From positions 1,302,001-1,366,000 of the forward strand of contig NZ_JNIM01000001.1 in NCBI RefSeq assembly GCF_000702505.1: a DNA stretch of 64,000 bases, given 5' to 3'. A program made the position numbers and the translations under genes. Shown here piece by piece: positions 43,815-54,409 of the stretch; the first letter of the stretch is position 1, and every line of letters starts with the position of its first letter. This stretch comes from Thermogemmatispora carboxidivorans. GTDB lineage: Bacteria > Chloroflexota > Ktedonobacteria > Ktedonobacterales > Ktedonobacteraceae. Under the pieces are notes generated by a model. The model saw only the letters and a program-made list of their open reading frames with translations. It was not told the origin of the DNA and ran no database searches.

Positions 43815-44825
43815 ATGCAAAGCGAGCTGCACTCAACGGAAGCGCCGGTGAGATGGGGGATACTCGGCGCTGCCAGCGTCGCCCTCAAGCGCGTGATTCC
43901 CGCTATGCAAGTGGCTGGCAATGCCCAACTGGTGGCCATCGCCAGCCGCGAACCGGACCGCGTACGTCTGTTAGTATCTGCCCCCCCAGCCGTGCGCATC
44001 TACAATGATTATGAGAGCCTGCTGGCAGATGGAGAGGTAGAGGCCATCTATGTGCCCTTACCCAACAGCATGCACGCAGAATGGAGCATGCGAGCCTTGA
44101 AGGCCGGCAAACATGTCCTCTGCGAGAAGCCGCTGGCCCTCACCGTTGAGCAGGGGCTGACTATGCTCCAGACTGCTCGCGCCCAGGGACGACTGCTCAT
44201 GGAAGCCTTCATGTATCGCTTCCATCCTCAGATGCTTTGGGTCATGGAGCAAATCAGCGAGGGCCTCATTGGGGCCGTCAAGCTCGTGCGTTCCTCCTTC
44301 TATTTTGACCTGCGCAGCCGTCCCCAAGACATTCGCCTGCAGACTACTCTTGGGGGCGGCTCGCTCGTTGATGTGGGTTGCTACTCACTCAATCTCTGCC
44401 GGGCCATCTATGGCCGGGCCCCTCTGGCAGTTGGGGCGCGTGTCTATGCGCCGGCCCGTGGAGAAGTGGAGCGGGCCGTCGTAGCCTTCCTCGATTTCGG
44501 AGAAGGACGCTTCGCTCTCATTGACAGCAGCTTTGAGCTGCCTACTCGTCAGCTCGCTGAGATCGTTGGCGAGAGCGGAACCCTCCTTCTCAATGGTCCC
44601 TTCACACCCGGTCAGATAGAGACCACGGTGACGCTCACCGTTGGCGAACAGATTATTGTGCGCCGTTTTCCGCCCAGCGACCCTTATCGCCTGGAGATCG
44701 AGCATTTTGGAGGCTGCCTGCGCACTGGGCGCCCTCCCTTACTGCAGCTTGAGGAATCGCTGGAAAACCTGGCCACCATCGAAGCCATCTATCGCTCCGC
44801 TGGCTATCCGTGGCCGCCTGGTTGA
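43815..44825 (+). CDS. Gfo/Idh/MocA-family oxidoreductase
   Basis: This 336-residue NAD(P)-dependent sugar or polyol dehydrogenase has an N-terminal Rossmann fold with WGILGAASVALKRVIPAM and VAIASREPDR. The GKHVLCEKPLALT motif carries the catalytic lysine and DVGCYSLNLCRAIYG lies in the C-terminal domain. FMYRFHPQ matches members acting on sugars such as xylose or trans-dihydrodiols. Start ATG 43815 follows AGGAAGAGAGG; the frame extends to 43740 without a ribosome site. The substrate is unknown. Confidence 0.88.
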   Translation: MQSELHSTEAPVRWGILGAASVALKRVIPAMQVAGNAQLVAIASREPDRVRLLVSAPPAVRIYNDYESLLADGEVEAIYVPLPNSMHAEWSMRALKAGKHVLCEKPLALTVEQGLTMLQTARAQGRLLMEAFMYRFHPQMLWVMEQISEGLIGAVKLVRSSFYFDLRSRPQDIRLQTTLGGGSLVDVGCYSLNLCRAIYGRAPLAVGARVYAPARGEVERAVVAFLDFGEGRFALIDSSFELPTRQLAEIVGESGTLLLNGPFTPGQIETTVTLTVGEQIIVRRFPPSDPYRLEIEHFGGCLRTGRPPLLQLEESLENLATIEAIYRSAGYPWPPG

Positions 44826-44843
44826 GGAAGGTAAGGAAGGAGT

Positions 44844-44870
44844 GCCGGGCTGCTCTGGACCCTGCCCGGC
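44844..44870 (+). terminator. Terminator after the oxidoreductase gene
   Basis: GCCGGGC (44844-44850) pairs with GCCCGGC (44864-44870), 19 bases after the stop; no T tract. Confidence 0.5.
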
Positions 44871-44930
44871 CTGAGCCCGGCCTCCTCGCGGCTGGTCCTG
44901 GCTGGCCTTCTACAGCTGTGCTCCGGCATG

Positions 44931-44939
44931 TGGTATGAT
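44931..44939 (+). promoter_or_regulatory. Extended -10 upstream of the second luciferase-like gene
   Basis: TGGTATGAT fits an extended -10 (TGnTATGAT), 57 bases before the GTG start; no clear -35. Confidence 0.4.
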
Positions 44940-44995
44940 GCTCTCGTCGAGAGCAAGCCTGCTCAGGTCTACACTGATAGAAGGGACGAGCAAGT

Positions 44996-45880
44996 GTGAG
45001 TCGTGTCGAATTTGGCTTAATGCTGCAAATGATGCAGCGTCCCCCTTTGGACTCAGAAGAGCTATGGGACTATAATCAGCGGCTGATTCAGGCAGCAGAG
45101 GGGTTCAGCACTCTCTGGGTAGAGGATCACTTTGACTGGGGAGAGGCAGCCGTCATGGAATGCTTCTCGACCATGTGCTATGTAGCGGCGAGCTATCCCC
45201 ACCTCAAAGTCGGCTCGCTGGTCCTTGGCCAGGGGTATCGCAATCCGGCGCTCCTGGCCAAGATGGCTGCTAACCTGCAACTCATGTCTGGCGGGCGGCT
45301 GATCCTCGGCCTTGGAGCTGGCTGGCAGGAACAGGAATATCACTCGTATGGCTATCGCTTCCCGAGCGTCAAAGAGCGGATGGAGCAGCTGGAAGAGGCC
45401 ATTCAAATCATACGGCTCTTGTGGCAGGGTGGTCCGGCCACCTTTAGCGGGCAGCACTATCGCATCGAAGCAGCCCACTGCCTGCCGGCTCCGCGGCCAG
45501 CGATTCCCCTGCTGCTTGGTGGCGGAGGAGAACAGCGCACCCTGGCCATCACGGCGCGCTATGCCGACCTCTGGAACTTTAATTCCTGCACGCTTGAAGA
45601 ATACAGCCGCAAACTAGGCATCTTGCGTCAGCACTGCCAGCGTCTCGGGCGCGATCCTGCCGAGATCACCCTGACCTATCTCAGCACAGCTAGCGTCGCC
45701 GATGATCCCGCCCTGGTCGTACGCGACCCCAAGAAGCACTTCATCGCTGGCAGTCCCGCCGAAGTCATTCGTGAACTAGAGCAGTTCATCGAAGTCGGGG
45801 TCTCCCACTTTATCTTCCGCTTCCTGGACATCCCCTCGCTGGAGCGCTTCGTGCGGAGCGTCGTACCGCATTTCCGCTAA
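44996..45880 (+). CDS. Luciferase-like (LLM class) F420/flavin oxidoreductase
   Basis: This 294-residue enzyme is of the luciferase superfamily, in the style of F420-dependent members. FSTLWVEDHFDWG, HLKVGSLVLGQGYRNPALLAKMAANLQLMSGGRLILGLGAGWQ and RPAIPLLLGGGGEQRTLAITARYADLWNF are diagnostic. The start is GTG 44996, preceded by AGGGACGAG. It differs clearly from the member at 17244, so the two are not recent duplicates. The substrate is unknown. Confidence 0.9.
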   Translation: MSRVEFGLMLQMMQRPPLDSEELWDYNQRLIQAAEGFSTLWVEDHFDWGEAAVMECFSTMCYVAASYPHLKVGSLVLGQGYRNPALLAKMAANLQLMSGGRLILGLGAGWQEQEYHSYGYRFPSVKERMEQLEEAIQIIRLLWQGGPATFSGQHYRIEAAHCLPAPRPAIPLLLGGGGEQRTLAITARYADLWNFNSCTLEEYSRKLGILRQHCQRLGRDPAEITLTYLSTASVADDPALVVRDPKKHFIAGSPAEVIRELEQFIEVGVSHFIFRFLDIPSLERFVRSVVPHFR

Positions 45881-45920
45881 GGCCAAAAGCGTCTTTAAGG
45901 CGGGACGTGGTGCAGACCAG

Positions 45921-46004
45921 AAGGAAGGGACCGGTTCCCACGCTGAGGCAGCGTCTGGCGGCATGCAGAGCGGAACCGGCCCCTGACCTGGTCAGACCTT
46001 CCTT
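45921..46004. terminator. Nested bidirectional terminator between convergent genes
   Basis: An outer AAGGAAGG/CCTTCCTT (45921-45928, 45997-46004) and an inner GGGACCGGTTCC/GGAACCGGCCCC (45927-45938, 45972-45983) form alternative or stacked stems. They share two bases on the left. A CGCTG/CAGCG hairpin sits inside. The element ends at the stop of the convergent CoA-binding gene. Confidence 0.65.
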
Positions 46005-46531
46005 TAGTGCATCAGCTCAGCAGCCGAAGGCTTCAGTACCTCAGCCCGAGGCAAGGCCCGCGAGAGAATCACGCCCGTGTTCAGCCCGACGGTGTGCAGG
46101 CCGCCGAAGAAGCGTGCGTGTTCCATCTTAATGCACTTATTCTGCACGAAGATCAAGCCAGCCTCCTGAGCCAGGCGCCCGGCCTCATCGTTGCGAATGC
46201 CGAGCTGGAGCCAGAGCACCTTCGCCCCAATGCGGATCGTCTCCTCGGCAATGGGCAGGACATCCTCGGGCTTGCGGAAGACATCCACCACCTCAATTGT
46301 TTCGCCGGCCTCCTTGGCCTCGGTCAGCGAAGCGTAGACCCGCCTTCCGAGGATGGTCTGCCCGGCGTAGCGCGGATTGACCAAAATGATATGGTAGCCC
46401 TCGGCCTGCAGATAAATGGCCACGAAATGGCTCGGGCGATAGGGATCAGCCGAGATGCCGACAATGGCCACATGGCGATACGTCTGAAGGAGCTTCAGAC
46501 GGTCGTACATATCGGGAGCATATTGCATCAT
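46004..46531 (-). CDS. CoA-binding-domain protein
   Basis: This 175-residue protein is a single Rossmann-like CoA_binding_2 domain. HVAIVGISADPYRPSHFVAIYLQAEGYHIILVNPR contains the nucleotide loop, and VDVFRKPEDVLPIAEETIRIGAKVLWLQLGIRNDEA and KCIKMEH complete the fold. Proteins of this type bind CoA or short acyl-CoA; the cellular role is not established. Two ATGs at 46531 and 46528 follow AGGATGAGG. The frame extends to GTG 46588 with a CCNC motif, which could be a real N-terminus but has a poor ribosome site. Confidence 0.82.
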   Translation of the reverse strand: MMQYAPDMYDRLKLLQTYRHVAIVGISADPYRPSHFVAIYLQAEGYHIILVNPRYAGQTILGRRVYASLTEAKEAGETIEVVDVFRKPEDVLPIAEETIRIGAKVLWLQLGIRNDEAGRLAQEAGLIFVQNKCIKMEHARFFGGLHTVGLNTGVILSRALPRAEVLKPSAAELMH

Positions 46532-48227
<1,696 letters not shown>

Positions 48228-48279
48228 TCTTGCTGCAAAGGTTGCCCTACCCAGACAGGCCGCGCAAGAGCTGACATGA

Positions 48280-48354
48280 CGGCGATCCCGATCGCCGAGG
48301 CTTTCCCCGGCCCCGGTAGATGGCGTACGAACTCGCCTTGTTTGCCGGGGCCTC
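48280..48354 (+). terminator. Tandem hairpins after metY
   Basis: CGGCGAT/ATCGCCG (48280-48297) is followed by GAGGC-CCCCGGC pairing with GCCGGGGCCTC (48297-48311, 48344-48354). A run of ten C (48373-48382) lies just downstream. Confidence 0.6.
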
Positions 48355-48466
48355 ACTCTCTCCTGCTGATCACCCCCCCCCCTTCCTTACACGGCTGCGC
48401 ATTGGCGCCAGATCTCCTTCCTCTTCTTCTTCTCTTCTTCTGATTTATGCATTTATATCAATCAAC

Positions 48467-48536
48467 ATTACAATGTATTCATAAATTATTACAATGCAGA
48501 TTCTTTATTGACATCAATGGGAAAGCGTGTTATATT
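48467..48536 (+). promoter_or_regulatory. Promoter with phased direct repeats for the beta-helix gene
   Basis: TTGACA (48508-48513), a 17-base spacer and TATATT (48531-48536) form a strong promoter. Upstream, ATTACAATG occurs twice (48467-48475 and 48488-48496), 21 bases apart, i.e. two helical turns. The second copy ends 11 bases before the -35. That layout fits activator binding. Confidence 0.7.
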
Positions 48537-48664
48537 TTTCCACGCTTCGATAGGAGAAGGTACTCGATCGAGGGCCTTCGCGAATATCGTGCAGTCTGTT
48601 CCGCCTGAAGTAGAAGCTGGAAGGGGCTGCGTAACATCTTACAGGTGTCAAGTGGAGGAAGGCA

Positions 48665-49783
48665 TTGCGAAGAAAAGCTTCCTTGATTTTGGCGGCATGT
48701 GTGCCGTTGGCGCTTGTGATAGCGTTGTTGAGTCTGGGACTGTCGCAGCTTGTGGGGGCGCGTGCCTGGCACACGAGCTGTAAGTCGACGGGCTTTAGCT
48801 GGCATGGAGTCACCCTGACGGCGGCGCTGGTCAACCCCTCGACCACGGTCACAGGGGTCGTCAACGCGACGGGCTGTGACGTTGGCGTCTTTTTCAGCAG
48901 TGGTGTGACCGGTTCCATCGTCAATGCAGATATTTATGGTGCGCTGGACTTTGGTGTCCTGAATGTTGGCGCAAACGTGACGGTCAAGCAGTCGCGTATT
49001 CATGACATTGGCGATGTCCACCTGAGCAACATCCACGTTGGTGTGGGTATCTATTTCGCCAATGACAGCCACGCCTGTGGCACCATCGAAGGCAACACCA
49101 TCACGCATTATTTGCGCTCGGGTGTGATCATTGCCGGTCCATCGGACAGCGCTGTCATCACCAACAACACCTTGATCGGTCTGGGTCCGATTTCCTTTGT
49201 GGCTCAGACGGGCATCCAGGTAGTAGGAGGAGCGCGTGTTTCCCTTAGCGGCAACCATATTACTGCCAATGTCTATGTTGGCAGTCAGCCGGCGGTTGCC
49301 GCTGGCATTGCGGTGGTCGGTGGCTCCTGCTATGGTCTGCCGCTGACGCTGGGCCTGCAGCTGAAGTCGAATGTCCTGCAGGACAACGATATTGGTATCT
49401 GGATCTCCGAGCTGACCGTTGGAACGCGCCAGGGTCTCTGCGTCGCGGCCCGTACGGCCACCCATATTGTCCTGCTCAGTAACACCATTAGCAATGCGCG
49501 CATTCTCAACGTGAGTGGCGCGGCGGGCCAATCCTATCAGGCCGGCATTACCATTCAGGGCAGCGGCGTCAGCGTTGTCAGCAACACCATCTGTGGCGCC
49601 GGCTATCTGGCCGCTACCCGGGCCACTGTTTCGGGCTACATCTACCCGATCGATCTGGTGCTGGCCACTGATCTCAAGCTGAGTGGCAATACTGCCTGTG
49701 GAGGCTCCGCTCTGAATCTCTCGCTTGGCCTGGGCACCACCACTGACATTCAGAGCCACTTGCTGGTGGCCCTGGTGCTCTGA
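48665..49783 (+). CDS. Secreted right-handed beta-helix protein
   Basis: This 372-residue exported protein has the signal sequence RRKASLILAACVPLALVIALLSLGLSQLVGARA at the N-terminus. The mature region is a series of about 22-residue repeats rich in G, V, I, N and T (SDSAVITNNTLIGLG, GARVSLSGNHITAN, GVSVVSNTICGAG, DLKLSGNTACGG), as in NosD/pectate-lyase-type parallel beta-helices. Eight or more cysteines could form disulfides. It begins with TTG, supported by GGAGGAAGG upstream. The product may bind or act on polysaccharide; no catalytic motif is visible. Confidence 0.8.
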   Translation: MRRKASLILAACVPLALVIALLSLGLSQLVGARAWHTSCKSTGFSWHGVTLTAALVNPSTTVTGVVNATGCDVGVFFSSGVTGSIVNADIYGALDFGVLNVGANVTVKQSRIHDIGDVHLSNIHVGVGIYFANDSHACGTIEGNTITHYLRSGVIIAGPSDSAVITNNTLIGLGPISFVAQTGIQVVGGARVSLSGNHITANVYVGSQPAVAAGIAVVGGSCYGLPLTLGLQLKSNVLQDNDIGIWISELTVGTRQGLCVAARTATHIVLLSNTISNARILNVSGAAGQSYQAGITIQGSGVSVVSNTICGAGYLAATRATVSGYIYPIDLVLATDLKLSGNTACGGSALNLSLGLGTTTDIQSHLLVALVL

Positions 49784-50131
49784 CCCTCGCTCGCTCGAGG
49801 CAAAGGGCGTCTGGAATCTCCTGGCGGCTGGCCTCCAGCCTTAGCTTCTGTGGCTGCCGTCAGGTCTCTCGCCCTTTTGCCTCCCTCTCCTGGCTCTTTT
49901 CAGGGCGGCCTGTGAGCCTGCGGGAGCAACAGCAGCAACACCAGACCAGGAACATTCCTGGACTCGCGCTAGACTGGAACTTCGCGGAGAGCCACAGAGG
50001 ATGAGGAGTCGCAGCAGCCTTGCTTGAAAAAGGAGCAGAAATATAGCCCATCAAGCTCAGCGACCCGCTCACTCCTCAAAGATCCTCCTGGTTCTCTGGT
50101 GGCCTTGTCATCTCATTGCCTCCATCGGTGA

Positions 50132-50199
50132 CAGGCGGTGCACTCCCTTCCAATAGCTTGCTTCCCTCGTGCTATCCGGCCTGGCGAGTGCACCGCCTG
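50132..50199 (+). terminator. Long hairpin in the gap after the beta-helix gene
   Basis: CAGGCGGTGCACT (50132-50144) and AGTGCACCGCCTG (50187-50199) form a perfect 13-bp stem. The 42-base loop can itself pair (ATAGC/GCTAT). CTTGCTTTATTCC follows. It lies about 350 bases after the beta-helix stop. The rest of 49784-50236 shows no gene. Confidence 0.6.
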
Positions 50200-50236
50200 C
50201 TTGCTTTATTCCTCTCCTTCCCCCCTTTCGGCTCCC

Positions 50237-50266
50237 ATGACAGGCGGGCAGAGTTTGTGCTACACT
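50237..50266 (+). promoter_or_regulatory. Promoter of the orphan molybdopterin subunit gene
   Basis: ATGACA (50237-50242), an 18-base spacer and TACACT (50261-50266), about 115 bases before the start codon. Confidence 0.55.
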
Positions 50267-50382
50267 GTCTGCGGACTATCTTTTGGTAAGTAGGCGCTTT
50301 TTATCCAGGAGGAAGGGTGAGACCGGGCGAATCTCTGCGGTTTCCCCTTCCTTGACCTGTCTCTGAGCAGAGTGAGTGACCG

Positions 50383-52731
50383 ATGACACAGACAGCTGAC
50401 ACGGCTGAATACAGAGCCATAGGCAAACCCTATCAGCGCCCAGACGCGCCCGCCAAAGTCACCGGGCAAGCGCGCTATGCTGGCGACATTCCAGTACCAG
50501 GCAGGCTGCTTTTTGGGCGGCCTGTGCTCAGCCCCTATGCGCACGCGCGCATCCTCAAGATCGACATCGGCCAGGCACTAGCGGTGCCTGGGGTACGCGC
50601 TGTCTATACTGGCGAGACCTTGCCGCTCGAGGGATATGATCCGGGCGCGCGTACCAAATCGCCTCTGGCACGCCAGGAAGTGCTTTGGGCTGGTCAGCCG
50701 GTAGCCCTGGTCCTGGCCGAGAGCGAGGCTGCTGCCGCCGATGGAGCAGCCGCCATCGAAGTGGACTATGAGCCGCTGCCGGTAGTCCTTGATCCGCTGG
50801 CGGCGATGGAGCCAGGTGCTCCTCCGACACGTCTGCTGGAGAAGAAGCGGGCGGGGGAGATTGCCGGTGGGGAGGCTCATGCGGCTGTCTCTGGGGGAGA
50901 AGAGGGCGAAGAGCAAGAGGGCCAGCCTCTTTCTGAGAATGTCAGCGACAGGAGCCATCTGCGGCAAGGAGATATTGAGGCGGGCTGGCGCGAGGCCGAA
51001 GTAGTTGTTGAGCGGCGTTATCGCACCAGCGTAGTGCATCAGTCCTACCTGGAGCCGCAGTCGATTACGGTCATGCCCTCCCCCGATGGAGGGCAGTACA
51101 CCGTCTGGGCCAGTGCCCAGGGCCTCTTCGCCACCCGTGCGGAAATTGCTGAGACTCTGAATCTGGCCGAGCGCCAGATTCATGTTGAGTCAGTCCCGAT
51201 CGGGGGGGCCTTTGGAGGCAAATTCACCCTGCTGGAACCTCTTGCAGTTGCTGCGGCCCGCGCCAGCCGGCGGCCAGTGCGCCTTGTGCTCACACGTAGC
51301 GAGGACCTCTTAGCGGCCAATCCAGCGCCCCAGGCCATCATTACTGTCAGACTTGGAGCCAAGCGCGATGGCACGCTCGTCGCCCTCCAGGGCGAGGTCA
51401 TTTTCGACAGCGGAGCCTACCCCGGCGCTGCTGCCGGCCTGGCCGGCTTTATTCTCGCCAGTACCTACCGTTGTCCCAACATCGATATCCGCTGCTATGA
51501 GGTGCTGACCAACAAGGTTGGAGTCGGAGCCTATCGAGCGCCCGGGGCGCCCCAGGCGACTTTTGCCCTGGAGTCGACCGTCGATGAGCTATGCAGCGAG
51601 CTGGCTATAGACCCGCTGGAGTTTCGTCTCAAAAACTGCCTGCGTGAAGGTGACCCCTCGCTGGATCGTCGGCGTCCCCGCTGGCCGCGTATTGGGCTGC
51701 TAGACTGTCTGGAGAAGGTGCGAGAGCATCCCTTCTGGGCGCGGCGTCAGGAGCTGTTGACCCCGCCGCCCGAGCTGAGTGACTGGAAGGTTGGCATCGG
51801 CCTGGCAGTCGGTGGCTGGCCTGGTGGCACTGAGCCAGCGGCAGCGGCCTGCCGACTCGACCGGGATGGACGCCTCACGGTGATCGTTGGCACCGTCGAC
51901 CTGACCGGCACCGATTCAGCGCTGACCCTGATCGCCGCCGAAGGGCTGGGCGTCTCCCCCGAACTGGTGCACATCGAGCATGGCAGCTCCGACAGCGTGC
52001 CTCACAGTGGCAGTACCGGTGGTAGCAAGATCACCTATACGATGGGGCCGGCTGTGCTGGCCGCCGTGCGTGACGCCCGTCAGCAGATCCTGGAGGTAGC
52101 TGCCGAGCTACTGGAGGCCGCTATTGAAGACCTGGAGATCGAGCGAGACCGCGTCGTGGTGCGAGGGGTGCCCGATCGCTCCGTCTCGCTCCAGAAGATC
52201 GGGCGGGTCACCACAGCTTTCGGCAGCCGCTATCAGCCGATCTATGGCCGCGGGCGCTCGGCTCTCAGCTCCTCGCCCATGTATGCCGCCCATGTCGCGC
52301 GCGTCGCCGTTGATCCCGAAACGGGTGAGGTGCGCGTCCTCGACTATCTGGCGGCCCAGGATGTTGGTTTCGCCATCAACCCTGCCGAGATCGAAGGGCA
52401 GATTCATGGTGGGGTCACCCAGGGCATCGGCTGGGCCCTTTTCGAAGGGTTTGTCTATGACGAGCATGGACAGCTGCTCACCGCCACGCTCATGGATTAT
52501 GCCCTGCCTCACAGCACTGATGTCCCGACCATCACCCCACTGCTCGTCGAGGTCCCATCAGAGCACGGTCCTTTCGGAGCCAAAGGGGTAGGCGAGCCGC
52601 CGGTAGTGCCCGTTGCCGCAGCCATTGCCAACGCCATCAAGCAGGCCCTCGGAGTGCGCCTGACTCAGTTGCCCATGACACCCGAGCGTGTCCTGGGGGC
52701 ACTCCAGCAACGGGGTCAGGCGCGGCCCTGA
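50383..52731 (+). CDS. Xanthine dehydrogenase-family molybdopterin subunit, orphan
   Basis: This is a 782-residue catalytic subunit of a molybdenum hydroxylase. GGAFGGK binds the cofactor, GAYRAPGAPQ is the active loop (CoxL form II/XDH style), and GAKGVGEPP carries the conserved glutamate. A low-complexity E/G-rich insert lies near residue 165-195. No small [2Fe-2S] or FAD subunit gene is adjacent, so partners must be elsewhere or borrowed, for example from the operon at 36754. A downstream MoeB-like gene is separated by a hairpin and promoter. The substrate is unknown. Confidence 0.87.
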   Translation: MTQTADTAEYRAIGKPYQRPDAPAKVTGQARYAGDIPVPGRLLFGRPVLSPYAHARILKIDIGQALAVPGVRAVYTGETLPLEGYDPGARTKSPLARQEVLWAGQPVALVLAESEAAAADGAAAIEVDYEPLPVVLDPLAAMEPGAPPTRLLEKKRAGEIAGGEAHAAVSGGEEGEEQEGQPLSENVSDRSHLRQGDIEAGWREAEVVVERRYRTSVVHQSYLEPQSITVMPSPDGGQYTVWASAQGLFATRAEIAETLNLAERQIHVESVPIGGAFGGKFTLLEPLAVAAARASRRPVRLVLTRSEDLLAANPAPQAIITVRLGAKRDGTLVALQGEVIFDSGAYPGAAAGLAGFILASTYRCPNIDIRCYEVLTNKVGVGAYRAPGAPQATFALESTVDELCSELAIDPLEFRLKNCLREGDPSLDRRRPRWPRIGLLDCLEKVREHPFWARRQELLTPPPELSDWKVGIGLAVGGWPGGTEPAAAACRLDRDGRLTVIVGTVDLTGTDSALTLIAAEGLGVSPELVHIEHGSSDSVPHSGSTGGSKITYTMGPAVLAAVRDARQQILEVAAELLEAAIEDLEIERDRVVVRGVPDRSVSLQKIGRVTTAFGSRYQPIYGRGRSALSSSPMYAAHVARVAVDPETGEVRVLDYLAAQDVGFAINPAEIEGQIHGGVTQGIGWALFEGFVYDEHGQLLTATLMDYALPHSTDVPTITPLLVEVPSEHGPFGAKGVGEPPVVPVAAAIANAIKQALGVRLTQLPMTPERVLGALQQRGQARP

Positions 52732-52860
52732 GAGAGTGGATCACAGGCTCGCTGCTTGTCGCGTCCGAAGGACCCTTTCCCCTCTTTTCATGGCTAGCGC
52801 CTGCCCCCTCCTCTCCTTCCTGGGCAAAGGGAGAAGGTGACCATGCCCATACCGCGCCCC

Positions 52861-52900
52861 GAGAGGTTGGGCCAGCCTGCCTCGGCCTGCTCAACCTCTC
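52861..52900 (+). terminator. Hairpin after the orphan molybdopterin subunit
   Basis: GAGAGGTTG (52861-52869) pairs perfectly with CAACCTCTC (52892-52900), about 130 bases after the stop. Confidence 0.5.
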
Positions 52901-53022
52901 TCTCGGAGGAGGCCAGGGCGGTGCTAGCCGAGGGGAAGAGGAATAAAAGGCCCAGCTCTGGCTGTTCTTAACAGTAAGAATGTCGTGAAAAGGCTGACCC
53001 CTCCTCACTGATTAGCTCTTCC

Positions 53023-53052
53023 TTGACAGATCAAAAGAGCGCGTGATAGTCT
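53023..53052 (+). promoter_or_regulatory. Promoter of the rhodanese-E1 gene
   Basis: TTGACA (53023-53028), an 18-base spacer and TAGTCT (53047-53052), about 60 bases before the ATG. Confidence 0.65.
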
Positions 53053-53112
53053 GTCTTTAGCACGACGCGACAAACTCGATGAACATAGTCAACAATCGAA
53101 AGGTGTAGAGCG

Positions 53113-54291
53113 ATGGGCGAAGCGTCCAGGGAAATCATGCGGCGCGCGCGCGAGCTAGTGCCAGAATGGACGCCCGACCAGGTCCATGAGGCTCTCAAGG
53201 GCAAGAAAGAGGGAGCCCAAGACCTGGTCCTGGTTGACGTCCGTGAGAAGCACGAGTGGAGCGAGGGTTATATTCCCGGTGCGCTGCACGTGCCGCGTGG
53301 CTATCTAGAGCTACAGATTGAAGAGGCGGTACCTGATAGGACCAAGCCAGTGGTGCTCTACTGTGCTGGTGGTGTGCGCTCGCTCATGGCGGGAGCCACC
53401 CTGAAGCAGATGGGCTACCAAAACGTCATCTCGATGGCGGGAGGCTTTGGGCAGTGGCGCGCCCGTGGCTATGAGGTGGTACAGCCGCGCACGCTAGGGG
53501 AAGCGCAGCGCAAGCGCTACAGTCGTCACCTGCTCATTCCCGAGGTTGGGGAAGCGGGGCAGTTAAAGCTCCTCGACTCGCGTGTCCTCCTGCTGGGTGC
53601 GGGTGGTCTTGGCTCGCCGGCGGCCTATTATCTGGCGGCGGCGGGAGTTGGCACCATTGGGGTCATCGACTCAGATGTCGTCGATGAGAGCAACCTCCAG
53701 CGTCAGATCCTGCATAACGTCAGTCGGATTGGCAAATACAAGGCAGAGTCGGCGCGCGAGACCATTGAGGCTCTCAACCCTGATGTCAAGGTCATCACCT
53801 ATGTTGACCGTCTCGATGAGACCAACGTGGCGCGCATCATTGCCGACTACGATGTCATCATCGATGGCACCGACAACTTCCCGACGCGCTACCTGCTCAA
53901 CGACGCCTCGATCATTGCCAACAAGCCGGTAGTGCACGGAAGTGTCTTTCGCTTTGAAGGTCAGGTCACGGTCTTCAAGCCGCACGAAGGGCCGTGCTAT
54001 CGCTGCCTCTATCCAGAGCCACCTCCGGCGGCTCTGGCCCCCAGCTGCGCTGAGGCGGGTGTGCTTGGCGTCCTGCCCGGCGTGATTGGCCTGTTGCAGG
54101 CTGTCGAGACCATCAAGCTCCTGTTGGGCATTGGGGAGCCGTTGGTCGGACGGCTGCTAACCTACGATGCCCTTGCCGGCGAGTTCAACGAGCTGAAACT
54201 CTATCGTGATCCGCAATGTCCGGCCTGCGGCGAGAATGCCCATCCTGAGAACTTGCCAACCTACGCCGATGTCTGCGCCATCTCGGCTTGA
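53113..54291 (+). CDS. Rhodanese/E1-like sulfur-carrier adenylyltransferase (MoeZ-like)
   Basis: This 392-residue fusion has a rhodanese domain first (residues 20-125, active cysteine C84 in CAGGVRS). A ThiF/MoeB E1 domain follows (135-390) with GAGGLGS (162-168), DDSNLQRQ-like DESNLQRQ and zinc cysteines in CYRC and CPAC. Such proteins adenylate the C-terminus of a ubiquitin-like sulfur carrier and load sulfur on it. In most MoeZ/MOCS3 proteins the rhodanese domain is C-terminal, so this order is reversed. The next genes are cysO, cysM and mec, which makes CysO the likely partner, although MoaD could also be served. Confidence 0.88.
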   Translation: MGEASREIMRRARELVPEWTPDQVHEALKGKKEGAQDLVLVDVREKHEWSEGYIPGALHVPRGYLELQIEEAVPDRTKPVVLYCAGGVRSLMAGATLKQMGYQNVISMAGGFGQWRARGYEVVQPRTLGEAQRKRYSRHLLIPEVGEAGQLKLLDSRVLLLGAGGLGSPAAYYLAAAGVGTIGVIDSDVVDESNLQRQILHNVSRIGKYKAESARETIEALNPDVKVITYVDRLDETNVARIIADYDVIIDGTDNFPTRYLLNDASIIANKPVVHGSVFRFEGQVTVFKPHEGPCYRCLYPEPPPAALAPSCAEAGVLGVLPGVIGLLQAVETIKLLLGIGEPLVGRLLTYDALAGEFNELKLYRDPQCPACGENAHPENLPTYADVCAISA

Positions 54292-54409
54292 TGAGGTCAG
54301 GTCGGTGTGGCTGACTGGTCAATGGCTCCCTGCTGGTGGACAGAGAAATACGTCCTCACAGCGGTGATCTTGCGATCGATTAACCCTGTCGTGACAGGAA
54401 CGGGCCAGT

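Noticed and set aside
17244-45880. The two luciferase-like genes as a recent duplication
   Set aside because: Their sequences differ throughout and their neighbours are unrelated.
48373-48382. Run of ten C as a phase-variation tract
   Set aside because: It lies outside any gene and away from the promoter spacer at 48514-48530, so no switching role is supported.
48530-49759. 409-codon open frame opposite the beta-helix gene
   Set aside because: It arises from the periodic codons of the repeat protein. The forward frame has a signal peptide and a ribosome site.
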